From NCBI GenBank assembly GCA_051453625.1, contig JBOZIK010000001.1, positions 13,640,474 through 13,661,272 of the forward strand: a stretch of DNA of 20,799 bases. Reading direction: 5' to 3'. The notes under the pieces were generated by a model. That model did not search any database, had not been told where the DNA came from, and saw nothing but the letters and a program-made list of their open reading frames with translations. Positions 1 through 6,849 of this stretch are shown here, piece after piece; position 1 is the stretch's first letter; each line of letters begins with the position of its first letter. A program made the translations under genes and the position numbers. This DNA comes from Welwitschia mirabilis (taxonomy: Eukaryota; Gnetophyta; Gnetopsida; Welwitschiales).

Positions 1-727
1 GATTAATACAAAAATGACAACAGATTTTAATGATAAGCACAGAGTAAAGTAGAACCCTAATTCTGTGGTATTCAAATCATGAAGCCATATTTTTCAGCAT
101 TATGATAGAAGCATCAAGAGAATACTTAGTTCCTACTAAATACATCAAATATGCTCTGTAGCTAGAGGCCTAATCATGATAGCCAGCTAAAAGAATAAAG
201 TTATAAGTGAAAATCAAATGGATAAAATGATATTTAGGAGTTAATAAAGAAGTAGATAAATTATATTTCCATGAATACACTCTACTGCAAAGCTCCCTTG
301 TGACTATCGGTTTGTCTTACATGGTGTCTCTGAGAGGCCAAAATTCCTCATATTCTCCCCTTGGAAGATTAGTTAGCTTAAAAATGAGATTTGTAGTTAC
401 TCTCATCCTTCTACCCAAAATAAGGACTTCAAGAGTTGTGGTCTCATGATTAAAAGAAGCATTACAATAAAACATCCTAGTGAGAAAAGGATAGACAGGA
501 CTTGAGACATCTAAGAAGTGGTCTAGATCTTAATCTCTCAAGAGCTAGATTACCTTCCTGAGTTCCTTGAATTTAGATGTGGCTACAAACCTTTCTTGAC
601 ACATAGCTTTCTTCTCAAACTTGTCAGAGAACTTGTTAATATCTTCTTCAGACATTTCTTGATAGAAGTAGAAGGGTTTCCTTGAAGCATCCTCTTCTGC
701 ACCTCTCCTAGAAGAGCTAGCAGCCAT
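1..727 (-). pseudogene. Degraded uncharacterised plant retroelement-type ORF, partial
   Basis: The reading frame opens with ATG at 727 and runs 60 codons to a stop at 545. It starts MAASSSRRG and has a charged stretch rich in E, D and K. After a disrupted join, a second frame (about 514-320) carries RMFYCNASFN followed by LILGRRMRV and LTNLPRGEYEEFWP. A third block (about 165-90) reads SLDASIIMLKNMA. From memory, this order (an FY-N motif, a basic G-R segment, then a hydrophobic I-I-x-x-M block) resembles the uncharacterised plant proteins often labelled 'putative plant transposon protein', which occur in retroelement-rich DNA. No enzymatic motif is visible. The GTAATC at the end of the first block could be a splice donor, but a frameshift is equally possible. 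The remnant continues past the left edge. The family assignment is tentative. Confidence 0.4.
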
Positions 728-863
728 TCTAAAACCCTTGAAATAAAGAGTACTAATAAAAACACTAGATCTAGCAATAAAATCTTTAGATCTTAAGAGA
801 AACTCACTAGATCTAAAGGCTTGGAGACACTAAAACACAATGAAATAAAGTTATGGTTCTATC

Positions 864-873
864 TTTTTTATAG
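864..873 (-). promoter_or_regulatory. TATA-like box upstream of the 727 ATG
   Basis: The minus strand reads CTATAAAAAA about 140 bases before the ATG at 727. With the GTCGAC/TTGACC motifs further upstream, this looks like a promoter for the degraded ORF. It rests on sequence pattern only, and AT-rich DNA gives chance matches. Confidence 0.3.
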
Positions 874-950
874 AGTAAAGGAAACAGGACGAATTTGAGA
901 AAGAAATTGGGTCCATTAACTATACTTTCACACTATAATATACTATATCT

Positions 951-1083
951 GGTTGACCATTTTAACATTTGATTAACCCCTCGAGATGTGGATCTACAAT
1001 ACTAGAAGGGGTCTGGATGACTAGGCTCTCAGTCCCGTCGACCGGCCATATCTGGTTGACCAAATCATAGATTCAGTCGACTG
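951..1083. repeat. Small cluster of GTCGAC/TTGACC palindromic motifs
   Basis: GGTTGACC at 951-958, GTCGAC at 1037-1042, TCTGGTTGAC at 1051-1060 and the perfect palindrome CAGTCGACTG at 1074-1083 lie within about 130 bases. They resemble the motif arrayed in the copia LTRs elsewhere in the window, but the flanking sequence does not match those LTRs. They sit upstream, in minus-strand direction, of the TATA-like box at 864-873. Confidence 0.45.
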
Positions 1084-1109
1084 CCCTGCAATTAGTCAAG
1101 GAATGGTGT

Positions 1110-1235
1110 CTTGATCTTCAGATCACTTCCATGATAGTTAAATTTATTATGAGAACTAGGGGTTTCATCAGACTTGACAGAATAGCATTCAGTTTTATCA
1201 AAATCTTTCCTAAAGTTTTGGTTTGCATAAAACGT
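1110..1235 (-). pseudogene. Tail of the element A protease frame, where homology ends
   Basis: After the stop that ends the protease ORF at 1236, the same minus-strand frame stays open for about 40 codons (YANQNFRKDFDKTECY and onwards) before a TAA near 1100. It may be further element A protein, but it has no motif I recognise. The expected start of integrase is absent, and the sequence soon turns into the GTCGAC-motif region. This marks the truncation or junction point of element A. Confidence 0.35.
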
Positions 1236-1652
1236 TTAATCAAATGATTTGACATATAATCTATAAGAAATATCAATATGTTTTGCATAAAAAATAGCAA
1301 CATTGGTTTTCTCATTCTTAATAATGCATTTCAATTTATCAAAGATTATTTTATGCCCTTTATCATAAAGTTGACTAACACTTAATAAATTATGTTGCAA
1401 ACCATTAGCATAAAGTACATTATGAAGGTTGAATAACATACCTCCTTTAATGCTTCTTTTACCTTGTATTTTTGCTGTTTGGTTGTTTCCAAAAATGACA
1501 GCTCCTCCGTTTATGCTCTTTAGGTTCTGAAACCTTAATTTATCTCCTATCATATGCATTAAACAACTACTATCTAGATACCAACTATTTAAATGAGATT
1601 CTCTACAATCTATTTGTGTTACAAATCTTTGAAGATTATTAGCTTTAACCAC
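1236..1652 (-). pseudogene. Ty1/copia aspartic protease / gag-pre-integrase region (element A)
   Basis: This open stretch of 138 codons has the standard copia order: WYLDSSC (residues 24-30), HMIGDK, a GG-V-FGNN segment, KIQGKRSI, then NVLYANGLQHNLLSVSQLYDKGH. The last segment corresponds to the conserved 'HNLLSISQLCDKG' block before integrase. In the family, the protease cleaves the gag-pol polyprotein and uses an Asp in a D-S/T-G triad. Here the Asp codon is at 1572-1574 and the third residue is Ser (AGT at 1566-1568) rather than Gly, which should cripple the enzyme. The first Met is internal, since upstream sequence in the same direction is gag. The frame stops at 1236 and no integrase, RT or RNase H follows. 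Family assignment is firm. Confidence 0.85.
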
Positions 1653-1749
1653 TTATTCTTATTTGACTTAGGTGATGTATTCTTCTTAGGAATAAATTTA
1701 AATGGTAATGAGTTCACATGTTTATAAAAAGCATCATCTATCTAACTTT

Positions 1750-1791
1750 GGAAAAATGTTTAGAGTGACCAAATCTACCACAAAAATTATA
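1750..1791 (-). other. Second gag zinc-knuckle-like motif, damaged
   Basis: The motif reads YNFCGRFGHSKHFS where C-x2-C-x4-H-x4-C is expected: the middle Cys and the His remain, and the first and last Cys are replaced. The partner copy right of the gap (2581-2601) keeps the first Cys (CNFCGRF) but is cut off by the gap. Confidence 0.6.
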
Positions 1792-2331
1792 CAGGATATT
1801 AGGCAGATACTTACTTATTATATTTACATGTTTTCATAATATTTGTGCTTCAAAACCAATACCTGATTTATCTCCATTTTTCTTTCATATTCCAAGAATC
1901 TATTTCAATTTAGATAAACTACTAGAAAATGTATTTATAAAGAATTAAAGATCATTTACCTGGAAAATTAACCTTATATTTTCGGCATTGAGTACTTTGC
2001 ACTTCTCTTCTACTTCCTCATTTTCTATTATAATGGTCTTCACAATTTTGTTTAACTCATTGATTCTTTTGGTGAGCTTATTATATTCTTAATATAACTC
2101 TTTACAAATTTCTTCTAACTCATCTTCCTTTTCATCTATCATATCTAAGTCATCTAATGTTGAAGTACTAGGCACATTTTTGAAAGATGATGCTAGGGCC
2201 ATGAAAGATAATCTTCTTTCTTTATCTGATCCATGATTTGAGTAGTTTTCTTTATCTTTATAATTTTGATTATCCCAAGTTACCATAAAAGAAGTGTTTT
2301 TAGGCTTTTTGCTTTTTTTTCTAGTGTTAAG

Positions 2332-2373
2332 ACATTTGTTGACCGTATGTCCAAATCCTTTACATGAGTAGCA
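2332..2373 (-). other. CCHC zinc knuckle of gag, left copy, intact
   Basis: CYSCKGFGHTVNKC fits C-x2-C-x4-H-x4-C exactly. The codon just before it is TAA. The other copy has TAG at the same place, consistent with an ancestral Gln codon. Confidence 0.85.
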
Positions 2374-2479
2374 TTAGATTTTTCTTTCCCTTATCTTGTT
2401 CTGTTCTTTGTTTTAGATCGCTCCTTCTTAGATTTTTGCTTTATTCTCCTTCCTTTTTCCTGTAGGAAAATCTTTTGAA

Positions 2480-2579
2480 NNNNNNNNNNNNNNNNNNNNN
2501 NNNNNNNNNNNNNNNNNNNNNNNNNNNNNNNNNNNNNNNNNNNNNNNNNNNNNNNNNNNNNNNNNNNNNNNNNNNNNNN
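2480..2579. other. Assembly gap (100 N) with duplicated flanks
   Basis: The run is exactly 100 N. The 710 bases ending at the gap (1770-2479) correspond to the roughly 709 bases starting after it (2580-3288), in the same orientation, at about 85% identity by eye. This is the most divergent of the gap-flanking pairs. Confidence 0.85.
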
Positions 2580-3319
2580 CAAATCTACCACAAAAATTAC
2601 ACAAAAGATTAGGCACATACTTACTTATTTTGTTTACCTGTTTTCATGATATTTTTGCTCTAAAACCAATACCTGATTTGTTTTCATTTGGCTTTTGTAT
2701 TCCAAGCATCTGTTCCAATTTATATGAACTACTAGAAAATTTATTAACAAAACATGAAAGATCATTTACCAAAGTAGTTAACTTGATGTTATTGGATTTG
2801 AGCACCTTGCACTTATCTTTCACTTCCCTTTTCTTTTGTAATGATATTCACCATTTTATTCAACTCATTGATTCTTTTGGTAAGCTTCTCACACTCTTCA
2901 TAAAGTTCTTAACATGTGTCTTCTAGCTTATCTTCTTCTTTATTAATCATATCTAAATCATCCAGCATTAAAGTACTGGGCACATTTTTGAGTGATGGTA
3001 CTACAGCCATGAAAGATGATCTCCTATCTTTGTCTGATCCATGATCGGAGTAGTTATTCTTATCTTCATCATCATCATTATTCCAAGTTATTATGAATGA
3101 AGAATTTTTAGACTTCTTGTTTTCTCTCCTTGTGTTAGGACAATCATTAATCATATATCCAAATCCTTTGCATGAATAGCACTAGATTTTCTTTTTCTTT
3201 TCTTGTTCCTTTCTTTGTTTTGGGTTTATTCTCTTTGAATTCCTACTTGATTCTCCTTTTTTTTTCTTGTAAAGAAACTTTTTGAATCGCCTGGCTAGAA
3301 TAGACACTTCATTGTCATC
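2580..3319 (-). pseudogene. Ty1/copia gag C-terminal half, right copy (element A)
   Basis: From 3319 leftwards the frame reads DDNEVSILARRFKKFLYKK, the conserved 'ALL-RKFKKFL' block before the zinc knuckle in copia Gag. A Lys-rich stretch and knuckle 1 (3140-3181) follow, then an acidic region (2909-3154 open) and the beginning of knuckle 2 (2581-2601) at the gap edge. Knuckle 1 has Tyr instead of His (ATA at 3155-3157 on the + strand), so zinc binding should be weakened. A TAG precedes it. Together with the left copy, this makes an internal gag duplication that is real only if the gap is placed correctly. Confidence 0.75.
3140..3181 (-). other. CCHC zinc knuckle of gag, right copy, His to Tyr
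   Basis: CYSCKGFGYMINDC keeps the three Cys with correct spacing, but the His position is Tyr, a CAT to TAT type transition relative to the left copy. Confidence 0.8.
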
Positions 3320-3329
3320 NNNNNNNNNN
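3320..3329. other. Assembly gap (10 N) inside gag
   Basis: A short sized gap between the gag core and the RKFKKFL-like block. The flanks are not duplicated, so it is probably a small unresolved stretch. Confidence 0.9.
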
Positions 3330-3614
3330 ATCTGTAGTTCTCCTGCACATATTTTAAAGTAATACCTTTTCTTCTATCTTTAGTAAATTTAAGCTCATAT
3401 GTTTGAAGATTACCTTGAAGTTCTTCCAATGCCGTAACATTGATGTTTTTTCTTTCTTCTCTAGCTATTACATTTGATTCGAATCCCTTGGGTGAGGATC
3501 TCAAAACTTTCCTTACCACTTTTCTTTCCTCCATGCATTCTCCGAGGCTTCCCATTGAGTGTACTATATCTATAACTCTAGCACAAAAAGTCTTACAAGG
3601 TTTCTTCATCATCC
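3330..3614 (-). pseudogene. Ty1/copia gag core, C-terminal part, copy 1 (element A)
   Basis: The frame 3612-3330 reads RVIDIVHSMGSLGECMEERK, VVRKVLRSSPKGFESNVIA, then LQGNLQTYELKFTKDR. This matches the family pattern 'I-NSL-SLGK..., VRK-LRSLP-F-SKVTAIEE, EEL-GSLQTYE' that closes the UBN2-type Gag domain forming the virus-like particle. The segment 3422-3614 is repeated at 3715-3906. Codon and motif order are intact here, but the frame is cut by N runs on both sides. Confidence 0.75.
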
Positions 3615-3714
3615 NNNNNNNNNNNNNNNNNNNNNNNNNNNNNNNNNNNNNNNNNNNNNNNNNNNNNNNNNNNNNNNNNNNNNNNNNNNNNNNNNNNNNN
3701 NNNNNNNNNNNNNN
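3615..3714. other. Assembly gap (100 N) with duplicated flanks
   Basis: Exactly 100 N. Left flank 3422-3614 (193 bases) and right flank 3715-3906 (192 bases) are head-to-tail copies at about 93% identity by eye. Both copies end exactly at the gap. Confidence 0.9.
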
Positions 3715-4205
3715 TCTTCCAATGCTGTAACATTGATGTTTTTTCTTTCTTCTCTAGCTATTATATTTGATTCGAATCTCTTGGGTGGGGATCTCGAAAC
3801 TTTTCTTACTACTTTTCTTTCCTCCATGCATTCTCCGAGGCTTCCCATTGAGTTTACTATAGCTGTTACTCTAGCAAAAAAATTCTTACAAGGTTTCTTC
3901 ATCATCTATATGAATATCTTCAAATTTAGAAATAAACATTTAAAGTTTTCCTTGTTTAACAGTGGATGTTCCTTCATGTGCCACTTCTAGAATATCCCAA
4001 GATTCCTTAGCATGGTTATAGTTCATAATTCTTTTAAATTCATTTGCACATACTACACAAAAAATAGCATTAAGAGCATGAATATCAATAGTGACTTTTA
4101 CTTTATCTATGGGTGTCCATTGGTCTTGGGATTTGGAAACTAAGATGGTGTAATCAGTTCCAACTATTTGTATTATCATAAGCATGGTATAACCTTTGTA
4201 CATGA
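3715..4205 (-). pseudogene. Ty1/copia gag UBN2-like core, copy 2 (element A)
   Basis: Right to left, the frame reads LVSKSQDQWTPIDKVKVTID, then EFKRIMNYNHAKESWDILEV and AHEGTSTVKQGKL (about 4150-3955). This is the hallmark of the copia Gag UBN2 domain ('EF-RI-N---AKE-WDILE--HEGT--VK--K'). After a stop and a one-base frame change near 3905, RVTAIVNSMGSLGECMEERK and the VRK block follow, duplicating 3422-3614. The domain forms the capsid-like shell of the element. It is broken by at least one frameshift. Confidence 0.8.
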
Positions 4206-4305
4206 NNNNNNNNNNNNNNNNNNNNNNNNNNNNNNNNNNNNNNNNNNNNNNNNNNNNNNNNNNNNNNNNNNNNNNNNNNNNNNNNNNNNNNNNNNNNNNN
4301 NNNNN
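4206..4305. other. Assembly gap (100 N) with duplicated flanks
   Basis: Exactly 100 N. The 60 bases before it (4146-4205) and the 60 after it (4306-4365) differ at one position. A real 60-base duplication interrupted by exactly 100 unknown bases is far less likely than an unmerged contig overlap. Confidence 0.92.
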
Positions 4306-4498
4306 TGGTGTAATCAGTTCCAACTATTTGTATTATCATAAGCATGGTATAACCTTTGTAAATGACTTCCTATGTATCAGCATCTAGGGACTTAAGAAAG
4401 ATTCTCATTCTAGCTTTCCAATAGGCATAGTTTAAACCATCAAACATAGGTAGATGACCAGTTGAAAATCCATCAAACAGGTTACTCATTTTTAGCAT
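4306..4498 (-). pseudogene. Ty1/copia gag N-terminus and start codon (element A)
   Basis: The minus-strand ATG at 4498 (with an in-frame ATG at 4489) begins MLKMSNLFDGFSTGHLPMFD, then GLNYAYWKARMRIFLKSLDA. This is the classic copia Gag start 'P-FDG-NYA-WK--M--FL-S-D'. It lies about 43 bases downstream of the PBS, a short leader. A TAG follows at the 'DADT*EVI' position, where the family usually has Trp, consistent with TGG to TAG. Start choice: no earlier in-frame Met lies between the PBS and 4498. Confidence 0.8.
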
Positions 4499-4540
4499 TC
4501 TACAATCTAGATCTGTTAAAATCTATTCAAGGCTAACCAA

Positions 4541-4555
4541 ATCTATGATACCTAA
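4541..4555 (-). promoter_or_regulatory. tRNA-iMet-type primer-binding site (element A)
   Basis: The minus strand reads TTAGGTATCATAGAT directly after the LTR edge (TATCA, then this). The usual plant initiator-Met PBS is TGGTATCAGAGC. The GGTATCA core matches, with mismatches at the first T, one G and the C. Position next to the LTR and before the gag ATG supports the call. It primes minus-strand DNA synthesis in LTR elements. Confidence 0.75.
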
Positions 4556-4877
4556 TGATAGGATCAAGAACCCTAGAGGAGGGATGAATAGATTCTTTTA
4601 AAAATTAAGCATAAATCTGAAATAGTTAAATCTATCTAAAACATAGCTTGCATACGAAAATAACCAAATTAAGAATGTGCATACAATAATTAAAAAAAAC
4701 TGAGTAAAGAATCAAATAAAATAAAATGCACAAACTAGCAATTTCAATGCACATTGGATTTATGGTGGTTCGGGAACTCTCCTACTCCACTCTTGATAAT
4801 CAGCTTCTCTTAAGCTTTATCTTGAATCTCTGTTACTCCATAGGTTTTCTAGGTTTACTTGTAATCCTTACAAGTAG

Positions 4878-5015
4878 ACTTTTACAGTCTAAGTCTTAAA
4901 CTTGACAATGGACTTTTGCAGGCTATGTCTCAACCTTTCCAACAAATTTTTACAGGCTAACTCTCAACCTTCATAATGGACTTTTACAAGCTAAGTCTCA
5001 ACCTTTGCGAGCAAT
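4878..5015. repeat. Four-unit ~34-bp tandem repeat in LTR A
   Basis: Units begin at about 4878, 4911, 4946 and 4979. Each is a variant of GACTTTTACAGGCTAAGTCT followed by CAACCTT and AATG. The related LTR at 14474 shows only about two units next to a gap, so copy number seems to vary. In the minus-strand transcript this lies between the TATA box and the PBS, i.e. in R/U5. Confidence 0.75.
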
Positions 5016-5281
5016 GGATGTGATGTAGTGATGCCTTAATCACTTAGATATCACACATGTTGTAGCAGTATAATGAATAGAGCTCTTCTCTAATAGATCA
5101 TAATGATGAAGATCTTAGATCTAATTTTGAATGAAGCTCTTGTGCCAATGATAGATCTTCTCACTTAGATGTGAAGTAATAAAATGATACACCAATGAAA
5201 TTACACCTTGATCTTTTAGATTCACAATGATTATGCTGAATAAGAATAGTGCCAAAAGATCTCTAGGTTAGTAATAGCATA

Positions 5282-5291
5282 GCTATTTATA
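5282..5291 (-). promoter_or_regulatory. LTR A TATA box
   Basis: The minus strand reads TATAAATAGC, a strong plant TATA box. The same string occurs at the matching place in the other LTR copies, always 127 bases from the first motif of the palindrome array. Confidence 0.75.
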
Positions 5292-5417
5292 ACGGAGGGC
5301 TAATAAGATTTATTACAAATAAATTGCACCTTCAATGGATATAAATAGCTAGAAAATGGCTAGTTAATAAATAGAAAATGAATACATAACATTTAGAAAT
5401 ATTTATTTTCAGCATTG

Positions 5418-5735
5418 TCTAGTCAACCTCATAAAAATCTGATCGACCCCATGTGATGCTGTGAATTACTCAAGTCACATGAGAGAGAAATTCGGTTGCC
5501 TAGGTTTTTATGTTTCTAAGTCCGATCGACCCCATTTGGGTCCAGTCAATCCCAGTTCAGTCGACTCCATCCTGGGTCCAGTCGACCCCTTGCCTCTCAT
5601 TCTGAGTCTATTACCTATCAGTTTCTCAAATCTGGTTGACCCATGAAAATCTAGTCGATCCCTTTTCATTCGGTTCAAGGATACTGACTTTCAGGTTACA
5701 GGTCCAGTCGACCCCATTAAAATCCGATCGACCCC
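5418..5735. repeat. Ten-unit GTCGACC palindrome array in LTR A promoter
   Basis: Thirteen-base units of consensus TCYRGTCGACCCC begin at 5418, 5438, 5521, 5541, 5556, 5577, 5631, 5650, 5703 and 5723. Intervals are 20, 83, 20, 15, 21, 54, 19, 53 and 20. Six units keep TCGAC. The others differ by transitions (TCAA, TTGA, CGAT). The array lies upstream of the TATA box in the direction of element transcription. Confidence 0.85.
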
Positions 5736-5843
5736 TCTGGGTTTAGTCCATTTTACTTGCGATAGCTTCAGGTGTGTTAACTTCTTTAGAATCCAGTTAA
5801 TTCCAACTAGAGGATAAATTATCTTAGCATGTTTTTAATGCAT

Positions 5844-5943
5844 NNNNNNNNNNNNNNNNNNNNNNNNNNNNNNNNNNNNNNNNNNNNNNNNNNNNNNNNN
5901 NNNNNNNNNNNNNNNNNNNNNNNNNNNNNNNNNNNNNNNNNNN
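5844..5943. other. Assembly gap (100 N) with duplicated flanks
   Basis: Exactly 100 N. 5766-5843 and 5944-6022 are head-to-tail copies of the same LTR segment at about 93% identity by eye. Confidence 0.9.
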
Positions 5944-6137
5944 CTTCAGGTGTGGTTAACTCCTTTAGAATCCAGTTGATTCCAACTAGAGGGTAAATTA
6001 TCTTAGCATGTTTTTGATGCATATTTTCGTTTAATTCTTCCAACCTATAAAACTCAATCGCATCTACACAAAAGATATAACATTTACACTATACAAGAGA
6101 TATTCGTTTGATATCAATTAGTAAATATAGTCTAACA

Positions 6138-6513
6138 CATACCTTTTTAGATAATCCTTGATAAAGGAGAGATCAGAAAGGATTAGTACTAGATTATTAT
6201 CTTTAGGCTGCCATACCCACTACTCTAGCTCATGAATTTAACCTATAAACCATTATAAAATGCATTATACCTATTGGAATCATTAGTTAGGATAGAACTT
6301 AACTAAAGNNNNNNNNTTCTTAAATACTTTATATACAAGTGGTAAACCATAGGGCCCTAGTCATGTGGAATTTCTCCATGACAGAATCAATTTCTTCCAT
6401 TCTCTTAGAGGATGTCATCTAAGATAGTAAAAACCTCTAAAGCTATGCTATAGAAAGAAAGGTCAAGAGTGTAAACACTTTGAATAAAAATCTAAGGAGA
6501 AGCATCACCTACA
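6138..6513. other. Non-coding spacer outside LTR A
   Basis: AT-rich DNA outside the outer edge of LTR A, with an 8-base gap at 6309-6316. Minus-strand frames show short open pieces but no recognised motif. No target-site duplication can be tested because the other end of element A is missing. Confidence 0.5.
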
Positions 6514-6760
6514 CTAGTAATCTTCACAGGGGGGAGGAGTAGTAGGACGAATGAGTGAGTTTTTAAAATTAAAAGCCATTTCTATATTGAGTGTCAAGAA
6601 AATTTGATTTAGTTTGGGAAATGTGGTTTTAACAAAATGTTCAAAGTATTATAGTATACCTATACCTAGAAAAGTAATAGTAAAAAAAATATTCATAATT
6701 TTATATTTGAGTAAGTCTTGGGTGCACCTGATTTGCCAATTTTTAAACTCTCAAAGAATA
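6514..6760 (-). pseudogene. Unidentified minus-strand coding remnant
   Basis: The frame is open from 6760 to the TAG at 6514-6516 except for one TAA at 6649-6651, giving about 81 codons. It has a hydrophobic stretch (IFFTITFLGIGIL) and an ending with MAFNFKNSLIRPTTPPPC. The Pro-rich end and balanced composition look more protein-like than the surroundings. I do not recognise it. It may be the end of a retroelement or viral-type ORF, or chance. Confidence 0.25.
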
Positions 6761-6849
6761 TTTATTTGATTTAAAAAATCCTAGACCAAACATTTCTTTT
6801 TTCAACTAAACTATAAATTCCATGCAAATTGCAACTAGTTAGATTTGCA

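Larger units (their letters stand above)
1653..2479 (-). pseudogene. Ty1/copia gag C-terminal half, left copy (element A)
   Basis: Read right to left, this stretch has a basic segment, then a CCHC zinc knuckle (CYSCKGFGHTVNKC, 2332-2373). An acidic stretch follows (MVTWDNQN with many D, E and K, 2286-2089), then a coiled-coil-like E/K/L region, then a second knuckle-like motif at 1750-1791. Knuckles in Gag bind the element's RNA. The first is intact, but a TAA directly precedes it. The second has lost both terminal Cys (Tyr at 1789-1791, Ser at 1750-1752). Several in-frame stops break the frame. Most of it (1770-2479) is repeated at 2580-3288 across a 100-N gap, at roughly 85% identity by eye. 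Confidence 0.75.
4556..6137 (-). mobile_element. 5' LTR of copia element A
   Basis: On the + strand it starts TGATAGGATCAAGAACC at 4556 and ends ...TCTAACA near 6137. On the minus strand it therefore runs TGTTAGA...CCTATCA, the normal TG...CA form. The PBS and gag lie directly to its left, which makes it the 5' LTR of a minus-strand element. It aligns along its length with the LTR at 14474-16785. Removing one 100-N gap and its 78-base duplicate gives about 1.4 kb. Contents: a 34-base repeat tract (4878-5015), a TATA box (5282-5291) and a ten-unit palindromic motif array (5418-5735). The right edge could be off by two bases (CACA). Confidence 0.78.

Noticed and set aside
3440-3990. + strand open frames over the gag region
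   Set aside because: They are antisense shadows of the minus-strand Gag frame and cross a 100-N gap.
5418-5735. CRISPR-like array or satellite
   Set aside because: Units are 13 bases, degenerate, unevenly spaced and part of an LTR promoter region. Spacers are not uniform and no cas-type genes exist in this plant DNA.
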